Source: Chaetorhynchus papuensis (lineage: Eukaryota; Chordata; Aves; Passeriformes; Rhipiduridae). Taken from it: a stretch of DNA of 64,000 nt. This document shows positions 34,180 through 48,220 of the stretch, piece after piece; the stretch's first letter is position 1; each line of letters begins with the position of its first letter. Below the pieces are notes generated by a model. The model worked only from the letters and a program-made list of their open reading frames with translations, ran no database searches and was not told where the DNA came from. Both the position numbers and the translations under genes were made by a program. The DNA lies in assembly GCA_013396525.1 (NCBI GenBank), contig VWYX01000342.1, positions 124,001-188,000 on the forward strand. The letters run 5' to 3'.

Positions 34180-34602
34180 CATAGAATCATTAGGCTGGAA
34201 AAGACCTTCAAGATCATCAAGTCCAACCTTTGACCAAACACCACCATGTCAACTAAACCATAGCACTCAGTGCCACACAATTGCTTCTTGAACACCTCCA
34301 GCGACGGTGACTCCACAACCTTCCTGGGCAGCCCATTCCAATACCTCACCACCCTTTCAGTGAAGGATCTTCCTGATGTCCAACCTGAACTTCCCCTAGA
34401 GCCTCTTGAGGCCGTTTCATCTCATCCTGTCTCCGGTTGCCTGGGAGAAGAGACCAACACCCACCTGGCTACACCCTCCTTTCAGGCAGGTGTAGAGAGT
34501 GATAAGGTCTCCCCTGAGCTTCCTTTTGCCCAGGCTAAACACCCCCAGCTCCCTCAGCCACTTTTCATAGGACTGACTCTCCAGACCTTTCATTGGTCTT
34601 GA
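34180..34602 (-). mobile_element. CR1 LINE 3' portion
   Basis: On the + strand the element begins CATAGAATCATTAGGCTGG, the inverted CR1 tail. It continues through TCAAGTCCAACC, CACCTCCAGCGACGGTGACTCCAC, and the AGCTCCCTCAGCC block that marks the last part of CR1 ORF2. On the minus strand a stretch of frame (about 34417-34600) reads LRGDLITLYTCLKGGCSQVG, typical of the CR1 ORF2 C-terminal tail. It is disrupted further on. The copy is 5'-truncated and non-functional. Confidence 0.93.
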
Positions 34603-37600
34603 CGAGGGTTTGCTGTACCAGCCTGAAGGACTGGGACAGGCACCATCAGGGAAAGTAAGTGGGAGTGGGAGAGTCCTCAGTTTTTCAGAAAATCTCCATA
34701 TTCTGTGTGTGGTTACTGCCAGTCCTTTCATGACTCATAATTTCAGGAAGGTCTGAGCTTCCTTAATTTATCTCCAGAGATGTGAACAGAGCAACTTAAG
34801 CCAGTGTGGCATTGTTAGGTCAGACCTTATTAAGACATACCCTGAATCCTGAGGGTGATCCTATCTCATCCCTTCAACAGCCAGGGATAAAGACATGATG
34901 GTCAGCATCTGTGACTATGTTTCAGGGCCAAATGTATCTCCTTTAAGGTTCTTGTCCAGAAGAGGCATCTTCCTCTGCCCAGACCCCAAAAAGCTGCAAA
35001 GGAAAATGATGACAGCTTTAAGAAAGCAGTAACAGAGAGCAGTAAAGAAGGAAGAGCATGGAAAAGCAGAAAACAGTCTCTTCTGGGTGTGCTCAGGGCC
35101 CCTTTTAATTATTTGGCACTAGGCTTAAATTTAAGTATACCCAAGGCATTGTATGCAAGAAGAGACTGGATGCCTTACCCTGCAAGGCGAGCAGAGTGTT
35201 TGTGGCTACAGTAAAGGGGGAAGGAAAAGTATAGCCCAGACTGAAGTATTAGATAGAAAAACCCTCAGACATCCTCGTTGCACTGATTAGTATCTTGAGT
35301 CATTGCCTTTGAGGGAGGTGAGAGTTTCCTCAGTATGGTGGAATTAGATGAGCTCCTTTAATGAGGTTAGATACAAGAGGCATTGCGCAGTACCGCGAAG
35401 TTCCCTGAGGGAAAAAAAAAAAGAAGGATACCTTTTCCCTGCTGAGAACTGAGGTCTAACTGGGGGTAATCGGTGTTAAAACAGTAGGCTTTGAGAGCTG
35501 CTAAGGCTACCCTACCCATGGCAACTAGAAGCGGCAGCTAGAGATGGGAAGAGCTGTGATGCTGTGTAGCTGCTCTGCTCGCCAGCAGATCTGCCTCTGG
35601 ACCCTTTGCCACCCCTCAGGCCCAGGGTCTGTCACTGAGAGGTCCCTGTCCTGCCTGCTGGAGGCTGGCCCTGCACCAGCTGCCAGGCAGCCAGCGGCAG
35701 TGGCTTGGCAGAGAAGCCTCCGTGACGGCTGGCCGAGGCATGGGAGGTAACACTAATGCAATCTGAAACCTCCCCCAGACAGCAAGGCGGGCAGGCGGAG
35801 GGGAATGAGGACACAGGCAAACAAAAAAAAAAAAAGGGAAAGAAATCAGGCTGTCTCTTTATCTCCTTTCAACAGACATCTGTTACACAATGTGTGTGTG
35901 TCTTTCTGCTGCTTTATATAGCATGCGTGAAGTTTTCCTGCTTCCTGCAAGCGCTGCCTGGGACAAGGCGTTAAGATGAAGCAAGCGTCTGCTGTGCTTC
36001 AGGAGTTAAACTCAGCGAAGGAAAGGTGAAGCTGCAACCTACACAAGCCCCATGGCCGCTGATCTCTGTCCTGTGACTAATGCAAAAAACCCCAATCTGG
36101 CTGTTCCGGCTTGGAAGCCACTTGTGCCCGGGCTGGGTCCCAGGGGCCTTAGTGAGTTTCAACACCAGAGGCAGGGCCGGTTGCTCTAAATAGCACTGTC
36201 AGAGCTAAGAAAGCAGAGCTGCCCCCTTTGCAGCTAAACCTGTCGAGCACCCTCAGCTACCAGCTGGGCAAACAGGGTGTTCCCAACTTCAGGTGGCCAC
36301 TGTGGAGGGTTGACCCCTAAACCAAAGCATCATTTATCAGGTTGCTTCACTGAAAATCTTTTAAAAATATTCAACAGAAGCAATAGAAAAGGGTGCAATT
36401 GGAGATTTCACTTTGGCTAGTGTGACCTGACAGTACTCAGGTTGAATTTTGCTTTTTCATTTTTTATTTAATTCTGTCTCAAGAATTTGCAGCTCTCAGT
36501 ATAATTTTTGTAATAGTTTGGAGTATGTTTAGAAGCTTAAGAGTCTCTTCATTACCACCTTTTCCTTTTTGAGAGTGCCAGACTCTTTTTTGCACAAAAT
36601 ACGTATTAATAGACTCAGGGCTGCTGTAGTGATAACAAAACAAAAATGCAATGCAGCTAGCACCCTGCTGCAGAGGAGCAGTGAATCCAGTCACCAAACC
36701 TGTCTAACCCAAACCAAAGGGGCTCCCAGGAGCCCTCTCCTGCTCCTGCCTGCAACGGAGCTCAAACCAGCAGCAGATGTCCCAAGGGTAACTAGTCCAG
36801 CTGAAGCTGCAAAGAAATTTAGCCAAAGGACCCTAGTCAAAGAGCTGAGATTCAAATTTAGTTTTGGACCTTTTGAAAGCACAGAGTGAAGTGTTTGGGT
36901 TCTGAGTTCTTGGTATCTGCAAAGATCAAGAATTTCAAAGCTCAATGAAGTTCTTGGCAATGAGAGGGAAAGTTGGTCCTGGGATAGCAAGCATGGAGGC
37001 ACCACAACTTCCACTAGAAACACCCTTAAGGTATTTCAGCTTTTCTTTGGTGAAGTGAACCTTTCTCTGGTCCCTTTAATGCATTCATCGCCCCTACTAC
37101 CTTTCAAGATAATAGCTATGAATGCCTCCTTTGTTATAAGACGAATGCTGCCCTGTGTGTGTGGGAGGTGGGTGTTACGATAGGCATCACACAGCAGTAT
37201 TCTGGTATTTTAATAAATGAGCTTCTGCTGGAAGTGACATTACTTGAGTGTAAAACTAGGCATATCTGTCTCCTTAGTAAGATACAGGGTATTTTGTGGG
37301 GGTGTGAAGTAATTTTCTTTGAATAATTGAATTAATTAATTACAAGTTACATAAATGTATAAGGCTCCAATTGCCCATAGTATCTGTGTACCATTCACAG
37401 AACTCAATGCAATATTTTCTTCTGATTACATGAACACTCTATTCTGAATATGCCAAACAACCTTCCTTTCTCCCTTTTTATAGTTCCCTGAGAACTACTT
37501 CTGTAACACCCATGAGATGTGAAGAACAACCAGAGACCTCCTACAGGGAACAATCTGCCACCAGAAGAGCTGTGCATTTCACTGATTTTTTTGGCTCAGA

Positions 37601-40600
37601 TGCCAACTCACGCCCTCATTCTAAGACAAAAAATACTTTTAAAAAATTGTAAAAAACTTTGTTTCTGGGTGAAGCAAAATCTCAGAACATCTAAAGCATT
37701 CAAAAGATTTTGATTGAGGCTCTTGCAGACCAAAAAAGAATAGATTCACAAAAGCTGCAACGGGAGGATATATTACCCAGTAGCCTTGAGCATGCATCAA
37801 GCTTTAGGAGAACTAGTTCAGCTTCCATCTCTGAAGAAGCCTGAGAGCAACAGGACAGTGTTTTCACTAGCAGGCTGCAAGATGGTTGTGCATGTGCAAG
37901 GCTTGAAGCACTGCTCCTTGGTCTCTCCTGATGAGACAGCCACTCTGTGCAGCATTTTACATTCACTGCCACATGCTCTAGAAGCCAGACAGCCACTTCC
38001 CAGAAGTGTGAATCATTTTCACATTTGTCTTCTGCTTCAGCTCCTGTTAAAAGTATTTTATTCCAAGTAGAATGGCTTTAAATGGAATATCCAAGGAGAC
38101 TCAACAATGGGATAGGGATTTGTAGGACATTCATCTGCAAGGACAATCTGCCTATAAAGGATGCACCAGAGCTTTGAGTGGCCACCCAATGCTCCCCAGC
38201 AGTGTCCGAGCCACTAGGCAGCCCCGTGCTGCAGGCAGCACCTTCGAGCACCTGCAGGTACTGGGTACTGAGAACAAGACTGAGAATAATGCCCAGGGGA
38301 CTGCAGCACTCACCTGGGAAGTGCAGGCACACTGCAGAGCGTGCAGGGCTGAACCCTGACATCTTGTACCGCCCGAGGCTTCAGTCGCCATAATAACTTG
38401 GGAACGTGGTGCATCTGAGAAGAACAGTCCATGGTTGTGGACAAATGTGTCTGAGGTGGGAGCTGGGGTGCCACTACACCTTTTCCATTCCTGCTTTTTC
38501 TTACAAAGGCTTACAACAGGATCGTATCAGGATTAAGCAAAGCTGGCTACTTTTGTCTGAGGGCTCTTCAGATGAACTCAGGGAACCCAAACAGGAACCT
38601 TGTTAAGGTTTATTGAGGAAAGTGAGAAATTGCAAGGAACATTGATGACGGGAAGCCCCACACTCTTCCTCTCTTCTGCTCTTTAGCTCTGTAGAGTAAG
38701 TGCAGTAAGAGTGAAATAGAAGTTTGCAATACCAAGCTGTGTATCAATCAATTTCTGCTGCTCTCTGGGCTGTAGAAATAGTAATGATTTAGCTTTAACT
38801 ACTCAATTTTTTTTTCATCTTCAAGTTCTTTTTTTTGACATTCTTTTCACTTTGCAGCTCTTTGTTTAAAAGCACTGAATTTTCCCAAGATCCTCTGGAA
38901 ATTTCCAGGATGTAGTGTTTTGCTTTGGGCTTCAGTGATGCCACTTGTGACAGTGTTTAGATTTTTATTTCAATTGCACCTCTGAGTCACAGAGATGCAT
39001 TTCTTCCTTCTTTTCTTCCCCTTTAGAAAAATGTTTCAAATTCCTCCCTCTAAAAGTGCTTTGGCAATATTAAGAACGGAAATCTTAACAATTAATGGAG
39101 CTGTTTCAGTGTCTCTGCTAGGAAACTTACATTCACTGGTTTTCATTATGATTTGGAAATAAGCAGGTATGAATGTGCAATGCTGTTTGCTCGTGACTTT
39201 GTCTTTTGGCATATTTTAAAATCATAATGTCCCTGGTGCTGGCTGTCCAAGAACTGTGCAATTTCATCCCTTCAGGTGGTTCTGATGATACCAAATGTCA
39301 CTCAGCTGCCTTATAAAGTCAGTGAAATGTGGAATAAACCAGTCAGTAGCCTGGGGAAGTACCCCCTTTCTGTGTGGCTTCGCGTTCCTTGGCAATTTTA
39401 TACGTCTGCATACATTATCCTTGTAAGTGTGATCTGATGTGTAGGTGGTCTCTATTTCTGACACATTACATTTATCTGCATCTCTGGAGAAGCTTAAAAA
39501 GTCAAGCTTTTTTTACAGTCAGAATATTACCATGAATATGATGTATTCTGGGGACTGCATTCTGCATCCCAAGCATTCAGCTAATCAGAGCTGCAGCTCC
39601 AGCTGGCCGTATTTTGCCAGTGAAATAAAGTGGAACTATATAGGGAGAACACGTGAAGGCGTGCAGTAAATTTTTATGAGCCTGAGAATGGAATGACCAC
39701 ATTGCTCAAGACTCACCAGCAGAGAGCTATGAAAGGCTTAACCAAATAAGTGGCAATTAAAACTTTATAGTATTTCACATTGTCATGTGTCTGTGCCCTG
39801 TGTGTAATTTTTATCTCTTGCTTACACCTGCAGTGGTGAAACTGAGGACAGTACATGTTGCTGTACAGTCACCCAAGAGGCATGATTTCATTTAGTTTGC
39901 TCATGGGTCTTCCTTGAAGCTACTTGGAGGTTTTATATGTTATTTTGAAACACAGAGAGGTATGGAGCCAAGAGGGAACTGTGTGGCAGCATTGCCTTCT
40001 TCCTTTTGTGCTGCACAGCGCACAAGTACTGGCAGTGCTGTAGTCCATAGCTCCTCATAGGAACTCTTATCCTCCAGTCAGTACACTTTGTAGATGCCAT
40101 GGAAACTGAAATGTATCTGTGGTGCTTACCACTGTATAACAAGGGATGAAATACAGATGTTTGTAATGGCCACAGGGTATGTTTTTTGGACATCTCCTTG
40201 AACTAAAACTAGGTTTAAACATACTTTTGAGCTTTGCAGCTATCCCTAACCTTCCTTGGTTTCAAACTGCTACCAGGTTTTTTTTAGTATTTTCTTTTTC
40301 TACTCCTGATACAGATGGTCTCTCTGGTTCTCCTGGTATCCTGGTAAGGGCCATGGAGGGTCAGGACAGGCAGAGAAGAAGGGGGAGGGTGCCAGCTCGG
40401 TACATCAGGGAGGAAGAGGGTAGAAAAATCACCTCAGTAAGGACATGAGAGCAGAAAGCAGGTCAAGACAGAGTTAAATATCTGGGACTGCAGAATCAGA
40501 TTGAAAAAATACAGTAAATAATCTTGAGACCTAACCTCTGAATCCCAAGCTGAAAAAACCCTGACTTAGTCAGCCTCATTCACATAATGGGAAAATCTTC

Positions 40601-41635
40601 CACTTTGAAAAGCCATGCCTCTGCCACTAATACCATGCATCTCCCTCCCTGTTTCTGGCCTTAACACGTTCACCATTCACCGGTGTAACCCTGGAATCCT
40701 GCAAGATGTTACTTTAGAGATAAGCCTGTCCTCAGGGAATCACGGAAAACAGAGATGGAAAACACCTCAAGAGATAAGGTACCCCCTGTTGTTGCTCCAG
40801 GCAGTGGAAGGCAAATTACATATATGGGCTGGGGCGTGGGGAGATGGGTGCATGGGCAGGGTTTATTTGCTGGAAAGCTGTTAAGTAACATGCTGGGAGA
40901 ACGGTGAGGTAATGGGAATGGTGTTGCATCCAGGCAGTATTGGAAACTGCCAGGTAGAAATGAGGTACTTTGTGGTCACAGTGGAGAGGCAATAATACAG
41001 TTTAATGACTACGCTCTAAATGTTCTCATCCACATGATTTAGGGCCATGTAGGCATCCTGAGCTGACTGGGATGTTGTTCATTGCACATATGTATCCGTG
41101 GGGGGATAGGAGTAAGGATCAGGAGGGCTGCAGCAGGACTGTAGCTGCACATGTTGTGCTGTTAGTGCAATCCCAGTGTTGAGCAATGCTGCCCTTCCCA
41201 GTGACAGCACTGATGGATTCAGCTTGGTTGTTCTGTAGGGTCAATAATTTACAGTAATCAGCTCAGGAGTTGAGCAAGGTAAGAATCAAACTGACATTAT
41301 TTCAGACATCAAAAATGGTCTGCAGAGCTAAAAATGTGGTTTTAGACATAGGGTGCCAAAGTTCCTGCCCTGTGAATTGCAAAATTTCAAAGTGCTGTTT
41401 TTTCTCCGTGTAAAATAATGGGGAAGTGAGGAGAACTAATGGGAAACCCGAGAATTAACTGAGTAAGGTACAGGGTTAGGGTGCATAAAAGTGCTGAAAG
41501 TCCATATGGGAAAGTCGAGAGGGGAAATCACCAAGGATATTGAACAGCTCCCAGTCCGCTGGAATGGAAAAGCCACAAGCGAACCCCTCCAAGAAGAATT
41601 TAATCATTTATCCGGATAAAATTCTGCCAGGTGAT

Positions 41636-41660
41636 TAAATAAATAAATAAATAAATATTT
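41636..41660. repeat. (AAAT)n microsatellite
   Basis: TTAAATAAATAAATAAATAA and flanking bases give about five to six copies of a 4-base unit. Confidence 0.95.
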
Positions 41661-42651
41661 CTGCAGAGCACAAGGAAAAGAGATTGCAAGACACGGAACA
41701 GCAGCGTCTTTGCCATCGGACAGCGGTGGGGGTGGCGAAACTTGGTCCTTCCATGCCACCTAGTGTAGGAAGCTGAGCAGCTCCCTGCTCTTGGCAGCAA
41801 CTCCACGACCTGCGCATCTAGCCAGGCTGGGCTCCGCAAGCAAGGGTGATTAAGCAGGAAATTAAATGAGGATCCGAAGTCTGCCACTGTATAAACCATC
41901 CCACCAATGCGGGTAAAAACCTGCTTCCAGTACCACGGCAGCAAGTGATGGTTGTTTCTTGGCTGTGTTTGCATTGTGGCACACTCAGAGTTTTAGAGAG
42001 AGTGATGTAGCTTGTATTTTTATATGTTTTAACTGAAAAAGAGTGAGGTTACCTAAATTGCAGCTCTCGACATGCTAGGAAGAAAAAGATAGCATGGGAT
42101 GTTTGCATTCTGACACTTAGTGAAGTGGTTTGAGTCTTCATTTCTGTGACTAAAACTGTACATTGGGTAAGTGGATATTGGGTAAAGTTGGATGGTTGGT
42201 TTTGTTTTTTGATTTTTGTTATGTTTGTTTGTTTGTTTTCAAGGGGATAGAGAAATTTCTGGTTTGTGGCTGATTTGTGTAAGGAGAAGAAATGTTTTGT
42301 TTCCATTAGTACTTGCTCCAAAACATGCCAATGGATAAAAAAGGGCCCAAAGTTGTGGTGAGCTGTCTAATTTCTAAACATACATATGCTTCAGCTGAGT
42401 GGTTAGGAATACTTTTCTCTAGTGCCAGTTACTTGTGTAACTAATGGACTAAAGGCTAAACCAACGACTCTTGACCTTACTTTGAAACATTTCAGTGCTG
42501 GTTTCTCTTTGACACAAAAGAGCATATTAGGTGGCAGAAAATTTTGACAGCCTTCAATGCTCTCAGAAAATCTATACCATCTCATTAGACTTGCTCAAAA
42601 CTGCTTCTTAACAGACTGCAATGTCAGTCCAGGATGTTACCCATCCCAGAA

Positions 42652-42655
<4 letters not shown>

Positions 42656-42682
<27 letters not shown>
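42656..42682. repeat. (TA)n microsatellite
   Basis: This is an uninterrupted run of alternating T and A over 27 bases, self-complementary and likely variable in length. Confidence 0.97.
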
Positions 42683-43357
42683 CACCCAACATCCATGGAC
42701 AAGGGCACCTGCACACTGGCAGATTGTCCTATGCGTAAGATGTGAAGTGTGTTTATAAGCAAGTTTTGAGAGTCATAGTTGCTAGCCTTGATATATAAAG
42801 AATGAATGATCTCAGCAGAATTAAAAAAAAAAAAGACAGTTACCCTGAATAACTGTGCTGCATCAAGCATAGGAAGAGGTAGTTCATGTTCAGTTTTGGA
42901 CATAACAAATATCTCATTTTTTTCTCAGCTTTCTAATTTTTCTTTTATCACTTTGTTTATTCCCTCTAGACAAATAGCTGTTTGAATCATCCAGTCGCTG
43001 TCTTGCTGGAGTTGATAAACACTTTTGCCTCCCAACAGGAATGATCCAGGCTTAAGGGAAGATCTGTGCCCTTCCTCCACCCTGCCTCCTGCTAGATGCC
43101 CTCACCTGTGTACAGGCTTCTGTGTTCCCACATGCCTTTACTGTGGTGCAAGCAAGGTTTTATGTGGTGTGTAAACAAGGAAATCCCTAGAAGCAAAATA
43201 GCACTTCAGACGTTTGGCTTGCATGATGGCAAAATGATGACAAACATAACTACAGCACTAATAAGGGCTGCATGTCTACCTTGTGTGTTGAGAAATGGGT
43301 GAAACAGCAGAGGGGAGGAAGAGAATGTCATCATATGCTTTCCATTTGCACCCACGT

Positions 43358-43379
43358 AAAAAAAAAAAAAAAAAAAAAA
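43358..43379. repeat. Poly(A) tract, 22 bases
   Basis: The run is uninterrupted and bracketed by an 11-bp direct repeat TATGCTTTCCA at 43334-43344 and 43394-43404. No LINE or SINE body is visible between the first repeat and the A run, which are only 13 bases apart. Confidence 0.95.
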
Positions 43380-43477
43380 GTGGATAGTGTTTCTATGCTT
43401 TCCAAGGCAATGTGATGTATGTGTCTGGTTCCATTATTAAAAAAAGATTAAAATGATTTAAAATATGTTTCAATATT

Positions 43478-43492
43478 AAAAAAAAAAAAAAA
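43478..43492. repeat. Poly(A) tract, 15 bases
   Basis: This second A run, about 100 bases after the first, is followed by GAGGTGGATG, partly like the GTGGATAG following the first run. No retroposon body recognised. Confidence 0.95.
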
Positions 43493-45535
43493 GAGGTGGA
43501 TGTTGGCCATTTTGAGTCATCAGCCAAACTCTTGGCCTTCCTGTTTTTTTCTTTGGTTGGAACTCCCACATATCTCTAGTTAACAGAACCCCCAAAGATG
43601 AGTGATGTTTAAATATTTAAAATCCTTCTTTTTCAACATTTTTCTAGTCTAATTATTGATCCCACAATGTTTAGTATCCAGGAAGCAATCCTAAGTTCCT
43701 GAAATGAAAACCACCTTCCAAAAGCCAGGCTTTTAAAAGATGAGTCATTGGCTGGCACTTGAGCATTTTTTGGCACTTAGCTTAAAAGTAAGAGGTTTTG
43801 AGGACAGTTTCTGTGTGTGAGAAACTAAAACAAAAATAAAATCAAATCAAAAAGTGCTTGGCATGCAGCCTGTCAACTTTCAGAGAAGAGTGTGATAAAA
43901 TCACAGTGTCCTGGCTGAAAGTAGGGGCACTCTTGTATTTGGTGTTTAACTCTTTCCTGAACGGCCTGTAACTACCGTCCTGTATTTCCTCTGAAGCCAG
44001 GGCTGCATTTCTCTTTCTCAGAATGTGTCTTTTTGCTGCTGAAACTCTGGGGTCTACGAGGGCTTTGGTTTGCTCGGGGAGGTGGGAAAGGGGGAGGGGG
44101 CTGTGGAGACCAGGTTCTCAGCTTCCTCATTAGCTCCCTGCAGAAGCTACTAATCCCTACTAGGACTGCTGTCCTTGAGGCAAATGCTGGATTGGTGGAA
44201 GGTATTTCATAACTGATGCACCTGGTTTTTGCCCTGCCTCTTTGTTCCCTTAGGCAAAACCTGGAGCAAGGAAAGAAAGGGTAGACTAACTGGTATGACT
44301 GTCAGCTAAAGTGCTCTAAACATCTGCCTGTAAACAAAAATCTTTTCCCTGTTGTTTCAATATCTTCCTCCTGAGAACTCTAGTCCACTTTGAGGAAGGT
44401 CTGCAGGTTCAGGTCAGCAAAGATTAACATCAAACAGAGGGAGAACAGAGAAAGTAGAAAGTTGGGATAGATATACCTCCCAGTACTGAACAAAATCGTA
44501 ACAAAAATGAGTGTATTATCAGCATGGTTTATGGTGTCTATTAACCCTTGGAGATGGAAGATGTGCTGGTCACATGCATAGAGGACCTGTAGCACAGAGG
44601 GCAGCGCTGCAAATTCGTGGGTCTCTTGCCAGGTCGATAGCACAGTTGCATGCTCCATTGTTCTTGCCATGAGTAAATGAGCAGTAATTTCAGTGAATCA
44701 AGAGAATTGAGGGTTGATAATTAAGGTGTTTTTTAGATTTCTTACACTTTTTCTCATGCTACTCTAAATTTGCAACTTTCCATTTTCAGCTTGCCCCTCC
44801 ACAATATTCTGCAAAGGCTAAGCTTTATTTGGTTTGTTTCAGGCTTTGTAATTGAATCTATAATGCCTCTGTTGCAGTGTTTGTGGAAAATGATGATGAC
44901 AGTCTCACAATTTGCATTCCAGGTATCTCCTTGATTAACTGCGGAATGACAAGGAGTGGGGCTGTGTGCCGATGTGAACACTTGGACACATGAAACCAAG
45001 TAGCAGGAGACAGGTTGATAGAGTTCCCGTAGACTTAGGAGACATTTTTCAAGCAGAAGGTATAACCAGCCAACCTGGAACAGCCACAGGTTAGCAGCAG
45101 CATCACCTCCTGTTACATGACTCTCATGTCAGTAGAGCGTAACCTCTCACAGTGTGGTCACTCCCAATGCCAAGTAAAAAACTGGCACTGCCCATGAAAA
45201 CCAAAGAAGTTACAGGTTTGGGGGAAGAAATATTCTGTATGCCTGATCATTACAGACCTCCACAATACAAGCAAGTGCTTTGAAAACCGCAGCTGCAGGA
45301 AGCAGGTGTGAGCCTCTCCATGCCTGTGGCTGCTCATATCGTGGCTGCACAGTGCAGCCGGGAAAGGCCTCGCCTGCAGTTGAGCAAAGAAACTGGGCTT
45401 TCCTCTGGAAGGCGGCTTCCCACGGCTCCCTGCCAAGGAGGCTGCACTGAATAACCCTGAGCATTGGCCCTTTGCCCCTGTATTCCCCTGCTGTGGTCAG
45501 GCCGGGCAGTAGGACAGGAGGGAGCCGTGTGATTT

Positions 45536-45910
45536 AAGTTGAGAGGAAGGGAGCAGATAAGGACACAGAGTAATGAAATGAGTAGTTGGAATCAGGGGAA
45601 GTGGGAAGCTGACCTAAGGACTGAGGAATGTCATTGGGGACGGAGGGGTGGGGACGGGACATGTGGACTTGGCAAAGAAACTGGGAGAGGAAGCCAGGAA
45701 GAGAGGGTGTGGAGAGGCTGAGATTAGATGGGGACCAGAGAGAAAGTCTTATTCTGGAGTTGGGCTTCTCTCAGGTTTGGGAAGAGGACAGTGTCCAGAA
45801 ACCTGGCAAGGGGACCATGACACTGGTCTGGAAAGGGGTCAGGAAACAGAGCAGGAGGAAAAAGTTGAAGGGCATTGTACTGGGATGGAACAGAGACAGA
45901 AAACCATGCA
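45536..45910. other. Purine-rich, strand-asymmetric block
   Basis: Over roughly 370 bases the + strand is strongly enriched in G and A (AGGAAGGGAGCAGATAAGG, GGGAGAGGAAGCCAGG and similar). Open frames in it code only low-complexity Gly/Arg/Glu sequence, so it is treated as non-coding. A degenerate minisatellite or an old repeat is possible. Confidence 0.6.
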
Positions 45911-48220
45911 CGTGCCCAAGTGTGCTCTAGCCTCCAGAGCTGGAATGAGACCCAAGAGGGCTGTGTGTTGACCCCACCACTGTCTGCAAATACTTTTCAG
46001 ACCTGTTCTTTGAGAGAAGATTCAAGAGCATGCTTTCAGCTTCTTTTGTGAATTTTGTGAGAATTTTGCTGAAATGGTGTAGAATAACTTTTCTAGGTAG
46101 GCTGAAAAGTGAAGTCAGGAAGGTGAGCCATGATATATGCAAACAAATTTTTGTAATTTTTTTCTGCTTTGTCATTATGTATTTTTAAGTAAAAATCACA
46201 TTTAATGGTCAAAGAATTTGTCATCAGTTCCTTCAGTGCAGTCAAAAATAATAATGAGCCAATTAATTATTTTTCTTCAATTTTATTTCAAGAGCGTAAT
46301 CAAGTGAGTCTTTGGGCCAAATAAGAAGGCCAAAACTTTTCATTTTGATTTCTTGTTAGGTTTTTTCTCAGCTTGGTATTTGAGTAAATTCTGCACTGGA
46401 AGCAGGTACGATCAACCTGTTGAGAACGGACTGGTGCATTCAGCCTCCCTTACATGTAACAAATGAAAAAGGTGTGTCTGTAAAATGAGACTCTGCTTCT
46501 GTCACTTATGGTGAGGCCTGCACAGTCACCTCCTAGTATTCAGTGCCTGAACTGGAGCAAAGAAAGGTTGTTGGTCCCATGCACTGGCACACTAATCTGG
46601 GATCCTTCAGCTGGCTTCAAACCCGGAAGCCACATAAATGTGCCTAAAGTGTGCTATCTGTGTGGACTGGTAGGACTCCAGCAAGATTTTTGGTGCTGCA
46701 CTTTGCTGGGTACTTTTACTGACTTACCTGGAAGTTGCTTCAGAATTTCTAATATTGCCTAGTGCAGAGAAATGGAAAATATGATGGCATCTGTTAATTA
46801 ATTCCACATTGAAATGCAAGCACGTAAGAGGACTTAACATTCTCAGCCTCTGGTGAGAGAGCACAGAATACTGATATGCTTGCTCCTTTCTGATTGTCCA
46901 TTAGAGATGGCCTTTGGAATATAGCCTTGAGTATTTTTCTTTTTTCCTTTTTTTCAAAATACAATGTGGTGTTGCTAAAAGCTATTTAATGAAAATAAAA
47001 TATTTTCCAGAACAGGTAGCATATGAACAGCCCCTTTTCCTTTCTGCTCTTCATATTTTTACCACATATATTAGCAGTGCAGTTTTTAAGGTTCTCATCC
47101 AGAAAAGTACTTGAGCAGGTGCCTAATTTTAAGCATATGCTTAAATGTTTTTCTCTCTTAAACCCTTATTCTTGGCTTCCACTAGGACTGCTGAAAAGGG
47201 TGATAAATGTATGGAAGTTTCTGTGATGTAGAAAGCTGTCTATTAGTAACTCCAGAGAAACCACCAAGTGATTCCACATGGACCACCAAACCGTCTTCAG
47301 AGTGTAATGATTTTCATTTGCTCTGTCAGTCCAGGGTAGACTCAAGACGAAAAGTTATGTATTATTTTTCCAGCTCCCCGAGCTATTCAATCCTTCTTCC
47401 ATCATTTCTTTAATACATTCCTCATATGCTACTCTGGTCTCCTAACACCCAGGCTGTTCCTGGGAACAGCTGAATTCCCACGTGAGGGGAAACACATTTT
47501 CATATGTTTTTGGGTATTTCAAAAGTGTTATTTTTTTTTAAAGATTTAAAATATTTAAGTCCCCACCCTTCGGCATGCTTTTAGTGGGTGTCCCAAGAGA
47601 CTGTAAAGCAGAAATGAGAAAGACTACAACAGTACAGAAAAGCATGCTTTTCATAGGAGTTCAAGGTGACACATAGTCAAGAAATACATTGCAAATAAAC
47701 TGAACTTAGTTTCCTCTCAGAAGGAGATCAACTCTTCACCTCTTCACCTTTACTGTTTTACTTTTAAGAGCCAATAAAAAATACAGACCCTGACTCTCCT
47801 CTTGCATCAATTTTAGATTGGCAATGTCAGGGTTATAGTACTCCATTAGCTACAGAACTCCATTAAAATGTCGGCACTACATCAAGAAGGAGAACTATGT
47901 CCATGTTACCTGAAGAATTCTGTCCTACTAGCATTTTGGGATCTCCTTCAATGTGCAGATTACAGGTATCTCTTCAACACAGAACTGTTAGTCCTGCATG
48001 AAATTGAAATGGGAGCAGAAGACGATGGGTTGAATTCTAAAATGACATAGTGAAAATAGGACAAGAAAAGAAGGTAAACTCCCAAAGTCAGTTTGTGTTC
48101 CTAGTCATATCCCTTTATCTTGCTGAAGGCTCTGAAATTGCAGTTACTCCATGAAGCTCTAAAGAAATAACATTTTTGGAGTGAAATACTGGCACAGATG
48201 AAGGCAGTGGGAGTTTTCTC

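Noticed and set aside
34270..34602. 110-codon + strand frame
   Set aside because: It is the antisense reading of a CR1 element.
45158..45971. Several frames of 84-107 codons
   Set aside because: The + strand frames are low-complexity readings of the purine-rich block, and the minus-strand frames before it show no domain; no evidence of coding.
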